DNA of 64,000 bases from contig JAEUMT010000005.1 in NCBI GenBank assembly GCA_016791365.1, forward strand, positions 1 to 64,000. The letters run 5' to 3'. A model generated the notes under the pieces. It was given only the letters and a program-made list of their open reading frames with translations. It did not search any database and was not told where the DNA came from. The stretch is from Hyphomonadaceae bacterium (GTDB taxonomy: Bacteria; Pseudomonadota; Alphaproteobacteria; Caulobacterales; Aquidulcibacteraceae). This document shows, in pieces, positions 55,839-64,000 of this stretch; the stretch's first letter is position 1; each line of letters starts with the position of its first letter. The position numbers and the translations under genes were made by a program.

Positions 55839-56359
55839 TCAAAACACTTTTCTTCGTCGCGACGCTGGCTCTGGCGGCGTGTGGCAACAGCAATGGCGTG
55901 ATGGAAGAGATCGAGCGCGCCGAGAAGCAGGAAGCCGGCGCCGCGACGCAGTCGATTCCGGGATTGGGAGCGGAAGTGCGGGAACAAGCGCAAACACTGC
56001 CATCAGGCCTTGAGCTTCAGTTCACGCGTCGCGGCGCCAACCAGTCGCTGCCGACGCCGACGATGAACGCGAGTGTGCTGGTGCATTATCAAGGCACATT
56101 CGTGGATGGCGGATCGGAGTTCGACTCCTCGTTCGGCAGCGATCCGGTCGAGTTTCCGTTGCAAGCCGTCGTGCCGGGCTTCTCGGAAGCAATCACGCAC
56201 ATGCGTCCGGGCGATGAAGTGATCGCGACCTTCCCGGGCTCGCTTGGTTACGGCCCGGCTGGCCGTGGTCCGATCCCGCCGAACGCCGCGCTGCGCTTCC
56301 GCATCGTCTTGCTGGCGTTCCAAGAGCCGGGCGGACAGCCGGTGCAAGCGCCGCAGTGA
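55835..56359 (+). CDS. FKBP-type peptidyl-prolyl isomerase lipoprotein
   Basis: 174 residues. Leader MIKTLFFVATLALAACGNSN with lipobox (LAAC). The FKBP domain (about 60-170) shows VLVHYQGTFVDGGSEFDSSF, AVVPGFSEAITHMRPGDEV and LGYGPAGRGPIPPNAALRF with the usual active-site aromatic and Asp residues. Periplasmic folding helper. Overlaps the GST upstream by ATGA and argE downstream by GTGA, so all three are translationally coupled, an odd functional mix. Confidence 0.93.
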   Translation: MIKTLFFVATLALAACGNSNGVMEEIERAEKQEAGAATQSIPGLGAEVREQAQTLPSGLELQFTRRGANQSLPTPTMNASVLVHYQGTFVDGGSEFDSSFGSDPVEFPLQAVVPGFSEAITHMRPGDEVIATFPGSLGYGPAGRGPIPPNAALRFRIVLLAFQEPGGQPVQAPQ

Positions 56360-57507
56360 GCGAGATCAGCGCGACGCTCGACATTCTAACGCGCCTGATC
56401 GCGTTCGATACGACGTCGCGCAACTCGAACCTGGAGCTGATTGCGTGGGTGGAGGATTTCCTTCGCCAACGCGGGATCGCGTCGCGCCGCGTTGCCAATG
56501 CCGACGGCACGAAAGCCAATCTCTACGCATCGATCGGACCTGATGTCGCGGGCGGCGTTGTGCTCTCGGGGCACACGGACGTTGTGCCTGTCGATGGGCA
56601 ATCGTGGACGTCCGATCCGTGGCTGCTGAGCGAGCGCGACGGCAAGCTCTACGGCCGTGGGACAGCTGACATGAAGGCGTTCATCGCGCTGGCGCTGGCG
56701 AACCTGGACGAAGCGCGCACGGCGCCGTTGAAGCGGCCGATGGTGTTGGCGTTCTCCTACGATGAAGAGATCGGCTGCCTCGGCGCGCCGTCGATGATCG
56801 CCGAACTTGTGGCGCAGACACACAGGCCTTCCGCGGTCGTCGTTGGCGAGCCGACAAGCATGAAGGTCGTCTCCGCGCACAAGGGCGTGCGCTCGTTCAT
56901 CGTCGATGTGACCGGACGCGAGGGGCATTCCAGCCTGCCGGATCAAGGCGTCTCCGCTGTCATGGAAGCCGTGAAGCTCATGTCGCTCGTGGCTGAGATG
57001 GGCGAGGAGGCGCGCGCGCTGACGCATCCGCATTTCAATCCGCCCGGTCCGACCATGACGATCGGCAAAGTCGATGGCGGCACGGCGTCTAACATACTGG
57101 CGCGCCGGTGTTCGTTCGTATGGGATTGTCGCTGCCCTGAGACCACGCAAGGCGATGCGATCGAGTCCCGTTTCCGCGCCGTGGCCGCCGAAATCGACGC
57201 GAGCATAAAGAAGCGCGCGCCGGAAGGCGGCGTAGCCATCACGCGCCGCACTAATACTCCTGGCCTGGCAATTGAACGCGACAGTGAGGCCGAGAGGTTG
57301 GCGCGTGCGCTGACGGGCGACAATGAAACGCGCACCGTCGCCTATGCCGCTGAAGCGGGTCTATTTCAGCGCGCCGGCATTCCCGCGATCATTTGCGGCC
57401 CAGGCTCGATTGAACAAGCGCATCAGCCAGATGAATGGATCGAACGCGCTCAACTAGAAGAGGGCGCCCAGTTCATGCGGCGGCTGATCGCGCGTCTTAG
57501 CGCTTGA
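56356..57507 (+). CDS. argE: Acetylornithine deacetylase
   Basis: M20 zinc deacylase releasing ornithine in arginine synthesis. 383 residues. VVLSGHTDVVPVDGQSWTSD (metal His/Asp), GTADMKAFIALALANL, the catalytic Glu pair in FSYDEEIGCLGA, VVGEPTSMKVVSAHKGVRS and a final ICGPGSIEQAHQPDEW His ligand. GTG start at 56356 inside the FKBP stop. The 3' end overlaps the convergent cysQ by 11 nt. Succinyl-diaminopimelate desuccinylase is the main alternative but fits the motifs less well. Confidence 0.93.
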   Translation: MSEISATLDILTRLIAFDTTSRNSNLELIAWVEDFLRQRGIASRRVANADGTKANLYASIGPDVAGGVVLSGHTDVVPVDGQSWTSDPWLLSERDGKLYGRGTADMKAFIALALANLDEARTAPLKRPMVLAFSYDEEIGCLGAPSMIAELVAQTHRPSAVVVGEPTSMKVVSAHKGVRSFIVDVTGREGHSSLPDQGVSAVMEAVKLMSLVAEMGEEARALTHPHFNPPGPTMTIGKVDGGTASNILARRCSFVWDCRCPETTQGDAIESRFRAVAAEIDASIKKRAPEGGVAITRRTNTPGLAIERDSEAERLARALTGDNETRTVAYAAEAGLFQRAGIPAIICGPGSIEQAHQPDEWIERAQLEEGAQFMRRLIARLSA

Positions 57508-58306
57508 GCGCGTCGAGTGCGGCGCGTTTGGCGGCATCGCTGGAATAGGCGACGAAACCGTGGATCAAAAAGTCACCGTTCCTGCCGCCATAGCGTAACG
57601 GCGAGCCGTCGAGGCTCATGATGTCGCCGCCAGCGGCTTTCAGAATCGCGTGCCCCGCGGCCGCGTCCCATTCGCTCACATCGCCGAAGCGCGGATAAAA
57701 GTCCGCGACGCCTTCCGCGACGCGGCAAAACTTGATCGAGGAGCTCGCGTGCGTCGTCGCGCCGCGCACAGCTTTGATAAATTCACCAGTGCGCTCATTG
57801 CGGCCCGAGAAATCGGACGCGACGACGCGCGGTTGCGGCGGCAAGATGGTGCGCGTGCTGATCGGCTTGACGGGCTCAAGCAGCTGCGCGGTTTGCGGAT
57901 GGCACTTGCCGGAGAGCGATTTTCCCGGCTCGCCCGCATAGAGCTCCCCGGTTGCCGGCGCATACACAACGCCGACCGTCGGCACGCCGTTTTCGACGAG
58001 TGCGATGTTCACCGTGAACTCATCGCCGCCTTTGGCGAAGCCGCGCGTGCCGTCGAGCGGGTCGACGCAAAAGAACCGCCCGCTGCAATCGGCCACGCGT
58101 CCAGCCGCGACAGCTTCTTCGCCGAGCATCGGAATATCCGGCGCAAGCTCTTTCAGCCGGGCTTCGATGATCGCCTCGGCGCGCTGGTCGGCAATCGTGA
58201 CGAGCGAGCCATCGGCCTTTGTTTGCGCGTCGATGCCTGCCGCGCGCACGGCCATGATCCCGCGGCCAGCGGTGAGCGCGAGTGCGATCAGATCGTCGAG
58301 CGTCAT
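57497..58306 (-). CDS. cysQ: 3'(2'),5'-bisphosphate nucleotidase
   Basis: Removes the 3'-phosphate from PAP, a by-product of sulphate assimilation. 269 residues from ATG 58306. Inositol-monophosphatase fold: MLGEEAVAAGR, the metal motif FCVDPLDGTRGFAKGGDEF and the second motif GDVSEWDAAAGHAILKAAGG. The K-G-x-x-F-T/V-N-I context fits CysQ. A degenerate copy of the CCC/GGG hairpin repeat lies just before the start codon. Tail-to-tail overlap with argE. Confidence 0.92.
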   Translation of the reverse strand: MTLDDLIALALTAGRGIMAVRAAGIDAQTKADGSLVTIADQRAEAIIEARLKELAPDIPMLGEEAVAAGRVADCSGRFFCVDPLDGTRGFAKGGDEFTVNIALVENGVPTVGVVYAPATGELYAGEPGKSLSGKCHPQTAQLLEPVKPISTRTILPPQPRVVASDFSGRNERTGEFIKAVRGATTHASSSIKFCRVAEGVADFYPRFGDVSEWDAAAGHAILKAAGGDIMSLDGSPLRYGGRNGDFLIHGFVAYSSDAAKRAALDALKR

Positions 58307-58313
58307 CAGACGA

Positions 58314-58350
58314 GCCCCGCCCCCACCCTTCTTCCACAAGGGAGGAGGGT
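58314..58350. repeat. Degenerate hairpin repeat in the cysQ leader
   Basis: GCCCCGCCCCCACCC followed by an imperfect stem ACCCTTCTTCC / GGGAGGAGGGT (58325-58335 with 58340-58350) and an ACAA loop. It resembles the arms of the 34860 element. Lies 8-44 nt before the cysQ start. Confidence 0.55.
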
Positions 58351-58402
58351 GTCGGTTGTTGTGTTTAGCAGCATCGCTTGCGGCTTACGAAGAGCGGTGC
58401 GT

Positions 58403-60427
58403 TCAGTCCAGCGCTTCGGGTGTGTTTGCTTCAAGTTCGGCAAGCCATGCCGCCGCGCTGGCGTCGCTCGGCATCCGCCAATCGCCGCGCGGCGAAAGCG
58501 CGCCGCCGGAGACGATCTTCGGACCGTTCGGCACGGCGCTGCGTTTGTATTGGTTGGCGAAGAAGCGGGTGATGAAGAGCGTGAGCCACTTTTTCAGGGT
58601 CGCGTAGTCGTACTGGTCGCGCCACGCGCTCCAGGCGAGGAAGAGGATTTTGCTCGGCTTCAAGCCGTAGCGCGTGAAGTAGAAAAGGTTGAAGTCCTGC
58701 AATTCGTAAGGGCCGACAACGGCCTGGGTGCTCTGCGGCGCCGCGCCGGGAATAAGTTCAGGGCTGATCTCGCCTTCAAGAACCTTGATCAGTGTTTTGG
58801 AGGCGGTGGGGTCGAACAGCTTGGAGTCGGCGACCCAGCGAATGAGATACTGGATCAGCGTCTTCGGCGCGCCGCCGTTGACGTTATAGTGGCTCATGTG
58901 ATCGCCGACGCCGTAGGTGCACCAGCCGAGCGCAAGTTCGCTGAGATCGCCGGTGCCCACAACAAAGCCGCTCTCTTTGTTCGCGAGGCGGAAGAGGTAG
59001 TCGGTGCGCAGGCCCGCTTGCACGTTTTCGTACGCGATATCGTACACCGGTTCGCCGCGCGACGCCGGGTGATCGAGGTCTTCCAGCATCCGCTGCGCCA
59101 GCGGCTCGATCGAGACTTCGCGCGCATCGATGCCCAGCGCATTCATCAGCGCCCACGCATTGGCCTTCGTCGCGTCGCTGGTTGCGAAGCCAGGCATGGT
59201 GACGCCGATGATATTCTTGCGCGGCAAACCGAGCAGATCGAATGCGCGCGCGATGACGATGAGGGCGTGTGTTGAATCGAGTCCGCCGGAAACGCCAATG
59301 ACGACGCGCTTGGTGTTGGTCGCTTCGATGCGCTTGGCGAGGCCGGAAACTTGTATGTTGTAAGCCTCGAAGCAATCGCGATCGCGCTTGCTGAGGTCGT
59401 CGGGGACGAAGGGGAGGCGATCGAGCTTGCGCTTCAAGGGCGTTTCTTCGGCGGGTACGCCAAGATCAAAGCTGATGTGACGCCATTTGCTGAGTTCGTC
59501 CTTCACCCGCGCTTGCGCATCATGGAACGTGCCCATGCGGCGGCGTTCCTGGGCGATGCGCGCGACATCGATGTCCGTGGTGACGAGTTTGGGGGCGCGC
59601 GCGAAGCGTTCGCCTTCCGCAAGCTTCTCGCCCATTTCGAAAGCGATGACTTGACCATCCCAGGCGACGTCGGTCGTGCTCTCGCCGTATCCGGCGGCGG
59701 CGAAGACGTATGCGGCGGTGGCGCGGCGCGACTGGCTATCGCACAGCACAGCGCGGTCTTCGGCTTTGCCGATAACGATGTTCGAAGCAGAGAGATTGAG
59801 CAGCACATTCGCGCCGGCGAGCGCGCCCATGGTCGATGGCGGCTGCGGCGCCCAGAAATCTTCGCAGATTTCGACGTGGAAGGCGAAGTCGGGAAGGTCG
59901 GTCGCGGTGAAGACCACCTTGGCGCCGAAATCGACCCAGTCACCGGCGACGGAGATGAGATCGTCCTCGGTGTCGCTGGCGACGCTGAAGTAACGCTTCT
60001 CGTAGAATTCGCGGTAGTTCGGCAGGAAGCTTTTCGGAACGACGCCGAGAATGGCGCCGCGATGGATCACGACGGCGCAGTTGAAGACGGATGTGCGCGA
60101 GCGCAGCGGCGCGCCGACGACGAGGATTGGAAAGAGGTCCTCGCTGGCGACAACGAGTTTGGCGATCGCCGCTTCGACGGCGTCCAGCAATGGTTCCTGC
60201 AGCAGGAGGTCGTCGATGGCGTAGCCCGAAAGCGAAAGCTCGGGCGTCAGCAACAGCGCCGCGTGTTCGGCGTCGGCTTCGCGCCAGAATTTCAGGATGG
60301 CTTGCGCATTGGCGTCCGGATTGGCCGGGGCGACGACAGGCGCACAGGCGGCCACCCGCACGAAGCCGTGGCTGTACAGCGACTTGAATCGCGCCGCGGC
60401 GTCATTTTGGGCTTTCCGGGGGGCCAT
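58403..60427 (-). CDS. nadE: Glutamine-dependent NAD+ synthetase
   Basis: Last step of NAD synthesis, using Gln-derived ammonia. 674 residues with both domains. The N-terminal nitrilase-type glutaminase has Glu in LTPELSLSGY, Lys in GVVPKSFLPNYREFYEKR and Cys in VEICEDFWAP. The C-terminal NAD synthetase domain has the P-loop VIGVSGGLDSTHALIV, then VGTGDLSELALGWCTYG and the C-terminal KWLTLFITRFFANQYKRSA. This is the long, mycobacterial-like architecture. AGGA precedes ATG. Confidence 0.96.
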   Translation of the reverse strand: MAPRKAQNDAAARFKSLYSHGFVRVAACAPVVAPANPDANAQAILKFWREADAEHAALLLTPELSLSGYAIDDLLLQEPLLDAVEAAIAKLVVASEDLFPILVVGAPLRSRTSVFNCAVVIHRGAILGVVPKSFLPNYREFYEKRYFSVASDTEDDLISVAGDWVDFGAKVVFTATDLPDFAFHVEICEDFWAPQPPSTMGALAGANVLLNLSASNIVIGKAEDRAVLCDSQSRRATAAYVFAAAGYGESTTDVAWDGQVIAFEMGEKLAEGERFARAPKLVTTDIDVARIAQERRRMGTFHDAQARVKDELSKWRHISFDLGVPAEETPLKRKLDRLPFVPDDLSKRDRDCFEAYNIQVSGLAKRIEATNTKRVVIGVSGGLDSTHALIVIARAFDLLGLPRKNIIGVTMPGFATSDATKANAWALMNALGIDAREVSIEPLAQRMLEDLDHPASRGEPVYDIAYENVQAGLRTDYLFRLANKESGFVVGTGDLSELALGWCTYGVGDHMSHYNVNGGAPKTLIQYLIRWVADSKLFDPTASKTLIKVLEGEISPELIPGAAPQSTQAVVGPYELQDFNLFYFTRYGLKPSKILFLAWSAWRDQYDYATLKKWLTLFITRFFANQYKRSAVPNGPKIVSGGALSPRGDWRMPSDASAAAWLAELEANTPEALD

Positions 60428-60470
60428 GGCGTCAGTCCTACCACATTATGCTCAGACTGACCATAAGGGG

Positions 60471-60704
60471 TCAGTCCTGATCCGGCGGCACGTCGACTTC
60501 GATGCGGTCATCGTAGCCTTTGCGGGCGGAGTAAAACGTCAAAGCCATTAACCCGCCGCCAAGGGCCAAGGACAGGAATGTGCCGAGGCCGAGGGCGATC
60601 CAGCCATGGATGCTCATGGCGGAGCTATCCCAGCCGGCAAGCGTGAAGACGAGCGCGGCGGCGAGGATGCCGCTTAGGATGATCACGAGCAGGACGATCT
60701 TCAT
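60471..60704 (-). CDS. Small two-helix membrane protein
   Basis: 77 residues from ATG 60704: helix 1 (MKIVLLVIILSGILAAALVF), a short polar loop, helix 2 (WIALGLGTFLSLALGGGLMA) and a charged tail ending DVPPDQD. The reading frame is open to a TTG at 60794, but that TTG sits at a terminator and the extra residues look non-coding; an ATG at 60746 is another option. Function unknown. It follows NadE's upstream region and is likely monocistronic. Confidence 0.6.
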   Translation of the reverse strand: MKIVLLVIILSGILAAALVFTLAGWDSSAMSIHGWIALGLGTFLSLALGGGLMALTFYSARKGYDDRIEVDVPPDQD

Positions 60705-60792
60705 GTTCGATATGTGCGCCTCGCCGTGCGCGGTTGCCAGCGCCATGGCGCCGCGCTTGGCGAGCGCGCTGATCGGAACAGTGGAGTCGTAC

Positions 60793-60829
60793 AAACAAAA
60801 CCGCCGCCGGTTTTACGCGGCGGCGGTTT
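60793..60829 (-). terminator. Terminator of the ydbH-ynbE-ydbL operon
   Basis: 12-bp stem AAACCGCCGCCG (60798-60809) with its complement (60818-60829). The minus-strand U-rich tract is the complement of AAACAAAA. Starts 21 nt after the ydbL stop. Confidence 0.9.
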
Positions 60830-60849
60830 CTTCCGGTTCCAAACAAGGA

Positions 60850-61251
60850 TTAGTCGCCGCAGAAGCTCGGGACATCGATCGCCGCGCCCGCGGTGCGCTG
60901 ACGCCATTGGCCGGCTTCGTTGCGATACTTTTCGCCGACCGCGATACGCGGACGCTCAAACACTTCACACGCCACCGCGGCCGCCATTTCATTGACGGAC
61001 ACGCTGCGTTCAGCGGCGCGGCGTGTGTAGAGCTGGCGGCGCTGGATGTTGTTTTGATCAACGCGGCCGCGGAGATCGGCGGAGATCGTGGCGCCGGGCA
61101 CAACGCCCAGATAGCCGTCGGCTTGCTCGCCAATGAGGCCGTTGGCGCGCGCCTGGGCCAACGCGGAATCCTGCGCTTGCGCCAGCGCCGCCGTGGCTGT
61201 CAGCGCCAAACCGATGGCGGCGAGACCGGCGAGAACAAAGTTGCGCTTCAT
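60850..61251 (-). CDS. ydbL: YdbL-family (DUF1318) periplasmic protein
   Basis: 133 residues with a Sec signal (cut near ALAQAQ). Family features: LAQARANGLIGEQADGYLGVV followed by a basic VDQNNIQRRQLYTRRAAERSV segment. In E. coli YdbL is encoded with YdbH and YnbE and modulates their function in outer-membrane lipid homeostasis. Its ATG overlaps the ynbE stop by 4 nt, and a terminator ends the operon after it. Two Cys near the C-terminus may form a disulphide. Confidence 0.88.
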   Translation of the reverse strand: MKRNFVLAGLAAIGLALTATAALAQAQDSALAQARANGLIGEQADGYLGVVPGATISADLRGRVDQNNIQRRQLYTRRAAERSVSVNEMAAAVACEVFERPRIAVGEKYRNEAGQWRQRTAGAAIDVPSFCGD

Positions 61252-61448
61252 GGCGTGGTGCCTCCGAAGAGATCAGCATTCTGATCCAGTAGTTCAGCAG
61301 CGTCGCGTTCGAGGCGGACGATGACTTCCTGGCGGATGTTCACGTTGAGATTGATCTCAATCGGCTCATCCGGCGCCTGGATTTGGACAGGGATACATCC
61401 GGCGGCGAGAACCGCCGCACCCAAGCTCGTCAACAAGGCTGCCCGCAT
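61248..61448 (-). CDS. ynbE: YnbE-family outer-membrane lipoprotein
   Basis: 66 residues, the usual tiny size. Leader MRAALLTSLGAAVLAAGC ends in a lipobox (LAAGC). The rest, PDEPIEINLNVNIRQEVIVR, is the YnbE signature strand that pairs with YdbH in E. coli to complete a lipid bridge. AGGAG lies 9 nt before ATG. A small perfect hairpin (61463-61478) stands directly upstream of that ribosome site. Confidence 0.92.
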   Translation of the reverse strand: MRAALLTSLGAAVLAAGCIPVQIQAPDEPIEINLNVNIRQEVIVRLERDAAELLDQNADLFGGTTP

Positions 61449-61462
61449 GACGCGAAACTCCT

Positions 61463-61478
61463 GGCTACTTTCGTAGCC
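61463..61478 (-). other. Small hairpin upstream of the ynbE ribosome site
   Basis: GGCTAC/GTAGCC (61463-61468 with 61473-61478) with a 4-nt loop, in the 62-nt spacer between ydbH and ynbE, adjoining the AGGAG of ynbE. May tune the relative output of the two genes or protect the mRNA. Structure seen, role inferred. Confidence 0.4.
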
Positions 61479-61510
61479 CCTCCGAGCTGAATCTGCTCTG
61501 AAGTTGGACT

Positions 61511-64000
61511 TTATCTTGGCGGCGGGGCGTCCGGGTCAACCGCTTCTTGCGCCTCTTCGGTTTGGCGCTGCTGGTTGATGAGGGCGCCGGGGTCGGTGAT
61601 CGTCGCGGCGGTCTGCGCCAGGCGGCGGAAAGGCGCGGTTACGCGGACGTTGAATTGGAACGGCACGCCGCGAACCGTGACGCTGCCGACGCCCGGGATT
61701 GGCGCGATCGGGCCAAGGTCGACCGGGCGTCCCGAGTTGCGGCCGCTGAATTCGATCGACGAGATGACGTCGCCGTTGAGATCGCCGTCGATGGTGAGCG
61801 AAAGCGCGTCATAGCGGAAGCTGCGGAGCGCATCGAAAGCGATACGGGAGACGCCGGTGGCGCTGTCGCCGGCATGGCCGGTGTATGAAAGCACGCCGCC
61901 GTCGTCGGAAGCGCGCAGGACGCCGCCGTGAACGAACGCGCTCTGGCGCGTCAGCAGCAGCGGGAAATTGCCTTCGAGTTGGCCCGTCGCTGTGAGATCG
62001 GGGACGTTAAGCGTGCGCAGGAGGTCAGCGGCATCGACGCCGCTCAAGGAGAGCTCAAAACGGGTTTCGTCAGCGCCGAGCGTGATCGTCGTTGGACGCA
62101 TCGCCAATACGCCGGACGCGAAATCAAATTCCGCGCGTTCGATGGACACGCGCTGGTCAGTCAGCAATTGAAAGTTCACACGGCCGTTTGTGACGGCGAT
62201 GCCGGGATTGAGTTCGGCGATCGTGATTTGTTGGTTTGGCGCTGTTGTTAGCTGCCAGAGATCGTCGAAGAAGATTTCGCCGCGCACATTGTTGACGATC
62301 GGGATCGTGGCGGTCGCGAGCGAAACGCCGTTCAGACGCAGCCGGGCGCTGCCGAGGAGGGCGTCCGACGTCCAATTGATGTCGGCGTTGACGCCCACCG
62401 GCCCGGTAACGCCTTCGACCATGCCGCGCGCTTGTTCGGTGATTTCATAGGGCTGTAGCCGCGGGCCAAACATGATCTCTTCGGCGATCACATTCGCCGC
62501 TCCGGCGCCTGCATCGATATTGTGATGAGCGGTGAATTGCGCCAGCTGGCTCGAGCGCGCTTCAAGCACGATGGCGCCCGACGCATTGATCTCACCATTG
62601 GCGAGGATCGCGTCAGCATCGACTATGCGCAATGGGTTGAAGAGTGGGCGGTCTTCTTCGCTGTCGGGACGGTTTGCAGTCAGTAGCGCTTCGCCGGCGC
62701 TGACGCGTATGACCGGCTTGTTGTCGACCGGTTCGGCGGTCCATGTGCCTTCGATGGCGGAGACCGAGCCGGGGAGTGTCGGATCTGTCAGTGAGCCTGC
62801 GTCGAATGCGCCGGAGACGTTCCAACTGTCGGCAATGTGTGCGTCGGCCGTGATGCGGCGGAGGTTTATGCTCAGCGTGCGCTCTTCCGCCATTTCGATG
62901 GCGAGGCGCGGTGTGTCCGCCGCAAGCTCAAGCGTGAAATCGCCGCTGCGGCCGCGGAATAGGCCGACCACATTGCTGGCGCTTAGCCGCGCCGCCTGGC
63001 GTTGCGGGCCGGACATATGGCCGTTGAGGCCGAGACCGCGAATAGCGAAGCCGCCAGAGAGATTTTCGCGCGCGTCCGCCGCGATCAGCGCGCCGTTGAG
63101 CGGGCAGAGCGCGAAATTGCCGTTGGCGAAGGAAAGCCCCGCGGCGTCGATGCCGCCCAGCCGAATGGGCAAACAGCCGCTGTTCGGCGTCACGCGCCAG
63201 CCGTTGCCCCATTGAATGCCGAGATCGAGTGTGGCGACGAGGTCGCGCACTTCGCCGTCGCCGAGCGGCCCCGTGATGCGAGCGGGCCCGCGCAGATCGA
63301 CGCGGCCCCCGCCTTGCGGCTGCACGACGATGCCGACGCCGAGCTCATCCGTGGTGATGCTGGCGTTGCCGGCGCGCCAGTTGGCAAGCGTGAGAGTGCC
63401 GTCGGCTTCAAACGGCGCGTCCGGCGTCCAATCGACTGTGTCGAACAGAAGCGACGCATTCGGCGCGCCGCCGCCGCCGAGTTCGACGGCTATCGAGCCG
63501 GAAAGCGATGGCCCCGGCCATTGCAGCACCAACGCCGGACTGTCCTGGCGCAGTGGCGACAGAGTTAGGCGCGTCCCCGAACTGGCGCGCGCCTCGATTG
63601 GCGCAGCCACTTGGACGCGCACGCCGTCTTCGGTCGCGTTCATCGCGATCGGAATCGAGAGATCAAAGCGGTCGGCTGCGCGATCAAGAGCTGCTTCCGC
63701 TTGCGCGAAGGTGGGGCCAACCGGCGCATCGGGAATATTGGGGAAGGCGGCGCGCAAATCCCGCTGCGCGGCGTCATTCAAGCGCGTTTGCCCGAGTACG
63801 ATGCTTGCTTCGCCGTTGAGCGTTTCATCGCCCTGCAGTTCAAAGCGGAAGACGCCGTTCGCATTCGGCTGTTCGGAGATGAGCGAGAGCCCGTCAAACC
63901 GCCCGCCCGACAGTGACCACCTTCCTTGGCCGCGCGCTTCCCGGCCATCGATGCGGCTTTCGAGGCGCGCATGTTGGAGAAGGTTTTTGCCGACACGCAA
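61511..64000 (-). CDS. ydbH: YdbH-family (AsmA-like) lipid-transport protein, N-terminal part outside window
   Basis: At least 829 residues of a large beta-rich periplasmic protein; the frame is still open at the window edge. Repetitive strands with alternating hydrophobic residues fit the AsmA-like bridge proteins (TamB, YhdP, YdbH) that carry phospholipids to the outer membrane. The C-terminal region VPFQFNVRVTAPFRRLAQTA is typical of YdbH ends. The downstream ynbE and ydbL genes confirm the assignment. The tail PDAPPPR is Pro-rich. Confidence 0.9.
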   Translation of the reverse strand: MRVGKNLLQHARLESRIDGREARGQGRWSLSGGRFDGLSLISEQPNANGVFRFELQGDETLNGEASIVLGQTRLNDAAQRDLRAAFPNIPDAPVGPTFAQAEAALDRAADRFDLSIPIAMNATEDGVRVQVAAPIEARASSGTRLTLSPLRQDSPALVLQWPGPSLSGSIAVELGGGGAPNASLLFDTVDWTPDAPFEADGTLTLANWRAGNASITTDELGVGIVVQPQGGGRVDLRGPARITGPLGDGEVRDLVATLDLGIQWGNGWRVTPNSGCLPIRLGGIDAAGLSFANGNFALCPLNGALIAADARENLSGGFAIRGLGLNGHMSGPQRQAARLSASNVVGLFRGRSGDFTLELAADTPRLAIEMAEERTLSINLRRITADAHIADSWNVSGAFDAGSLTDPTLPGSVSAIEGTWTAEPVDNKPVIRVSAGEALLTANRPDSEEDRPLFNPLRIVDADAILANGEINASGAIVLEARSSQLAQFTAHHNIDAGAGAANVIAEEIMFGPRLQPYEITEQARGMVEGVTGPVGVNADINWTSDALLGSARLRLNGVSLATATIPIVNNVRGEIFFDDLWQLTTAPNQQITIAELNPGIAVTNGRVNFQLLTDQRVSIERAEFDFASGVLAMRPTTITLGADETRFELSLSGVDAADLLRTLNVPDLTATGQLEGNFPLLLTRQSAFVHGGVLRASDDGGVLSYTGHAGDSATGVSRIAFDALRSFRYDALSLTIDGDLNGDVISSIEFSGRNSGRPVDLGPIAPIPGVGSVTVRGVPFQFNVRVTAPFRRLAQTAATITDPGALINQQRQTEEAQEAVDPDAPPPR

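Noticed and set aside
57650-59275. 541-codon plus-strand frame across cysQ and nadE
   Set aside because: Antisense to two recognised enzymes and composition typical of shadow frames.
60471-60794. 107-residue form of the small membrane protein from a TTG start
   Set aside because: The TTG lies at the U-run of the ydbL terminator, and the additional residues have no membrane or domain character.

Overview
The window is a high-G+C chromosomal stretch with no rRNA, tRNA, CRISPR array, phage or insertion sequence that I could recognise. It looks alphaproteobacterial, and closest in character to the Caulobacterales/Hyphomonadaceae. The best evidence is a ChpT-type histidine phosphotransferase beside a single-domain response regulator and a CheR methyltransferase, a CtrA-like box in front of that pair, an aroK-aroB-CNNM/CBS block next to xerD, and Caulobacter-like intergenic palindromes. 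The genus is inference.

Layout: 1-7153 holds the end of rpoB and all of rpoC, with a hairpin repeat element between them and a strong terminator after rpoC. 7391-13763 is a minus-strand run: M13 metallopeptidase, DUF4198-type protein, small membrane protein, XerD, a secreted helical-repeat protein and a one-helix microprotein. 13872-16887 is the tightly overlapping aroK-aroB-CNNM/CBS operon. 16888-17676 is a repeat-rich patch with a DUF559 nuclease-like gene bracketed by hairpins. 17677-21005 has an MFS carrier, cheR, a CheY-like regulator and chpT (all minus). 21122-29612 carries a KefB/C-type antiporter, a DUF885 lipoprotein, an epoxide-hydrolase-like enzyme, Dps, a PLP decarboxylase, a DUF2188-like protein and an acyl-CoA synthetase. 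29806-37042 is an alpha-2-macroglobulin plus penicillin-binding protein 1C pair.

37046-38071 is the most unusual part. It holds three tandem minus-strand genes, each exactly 30 codons, encoding paralogous peptides with a signal-peptide-like first 20 residues (A-x-A at 18-20) and a conserved last ten residues ending QAA-x-IVA. Each unit has its own Rho-independent terminator, and all three share an upstream direct repeat GATGC-N17-GATGC (plus-strand reading). I do not recognise this family. It could be a set of secreted short peptides, membrane microproteins, or a toxin-like array.

38152-45831 has an EF-hand protein, a class C beta-lactamase-fold hydrolase, an OmpR-type two-component system whose sensor resembles the EF-hand protein in composition, and a TonB-dependent receptor. 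45886-50140 includes a subtilase followed by a stand-alone propeptide-like protein and an alpha/beta hydrolase. 50147-60704 is mostly housekeeping and metabolic genes: iron-dependent alcohol dehydrogenase, fused peptide-transport ATPase, host attachment protein, CelD-type acyltransferase, GST, FKBP, ArgE, CysQ and NadE. 60850-64000 is the ydbL-ynbE-ydbH envelope operon, cut by the window end.

At least three families of palindromic intergenic repeats are scattered through the window. They sit inside the rpoBC operon, around the DUF559 gene, directly against the pbpC start codon and between convergent genes.
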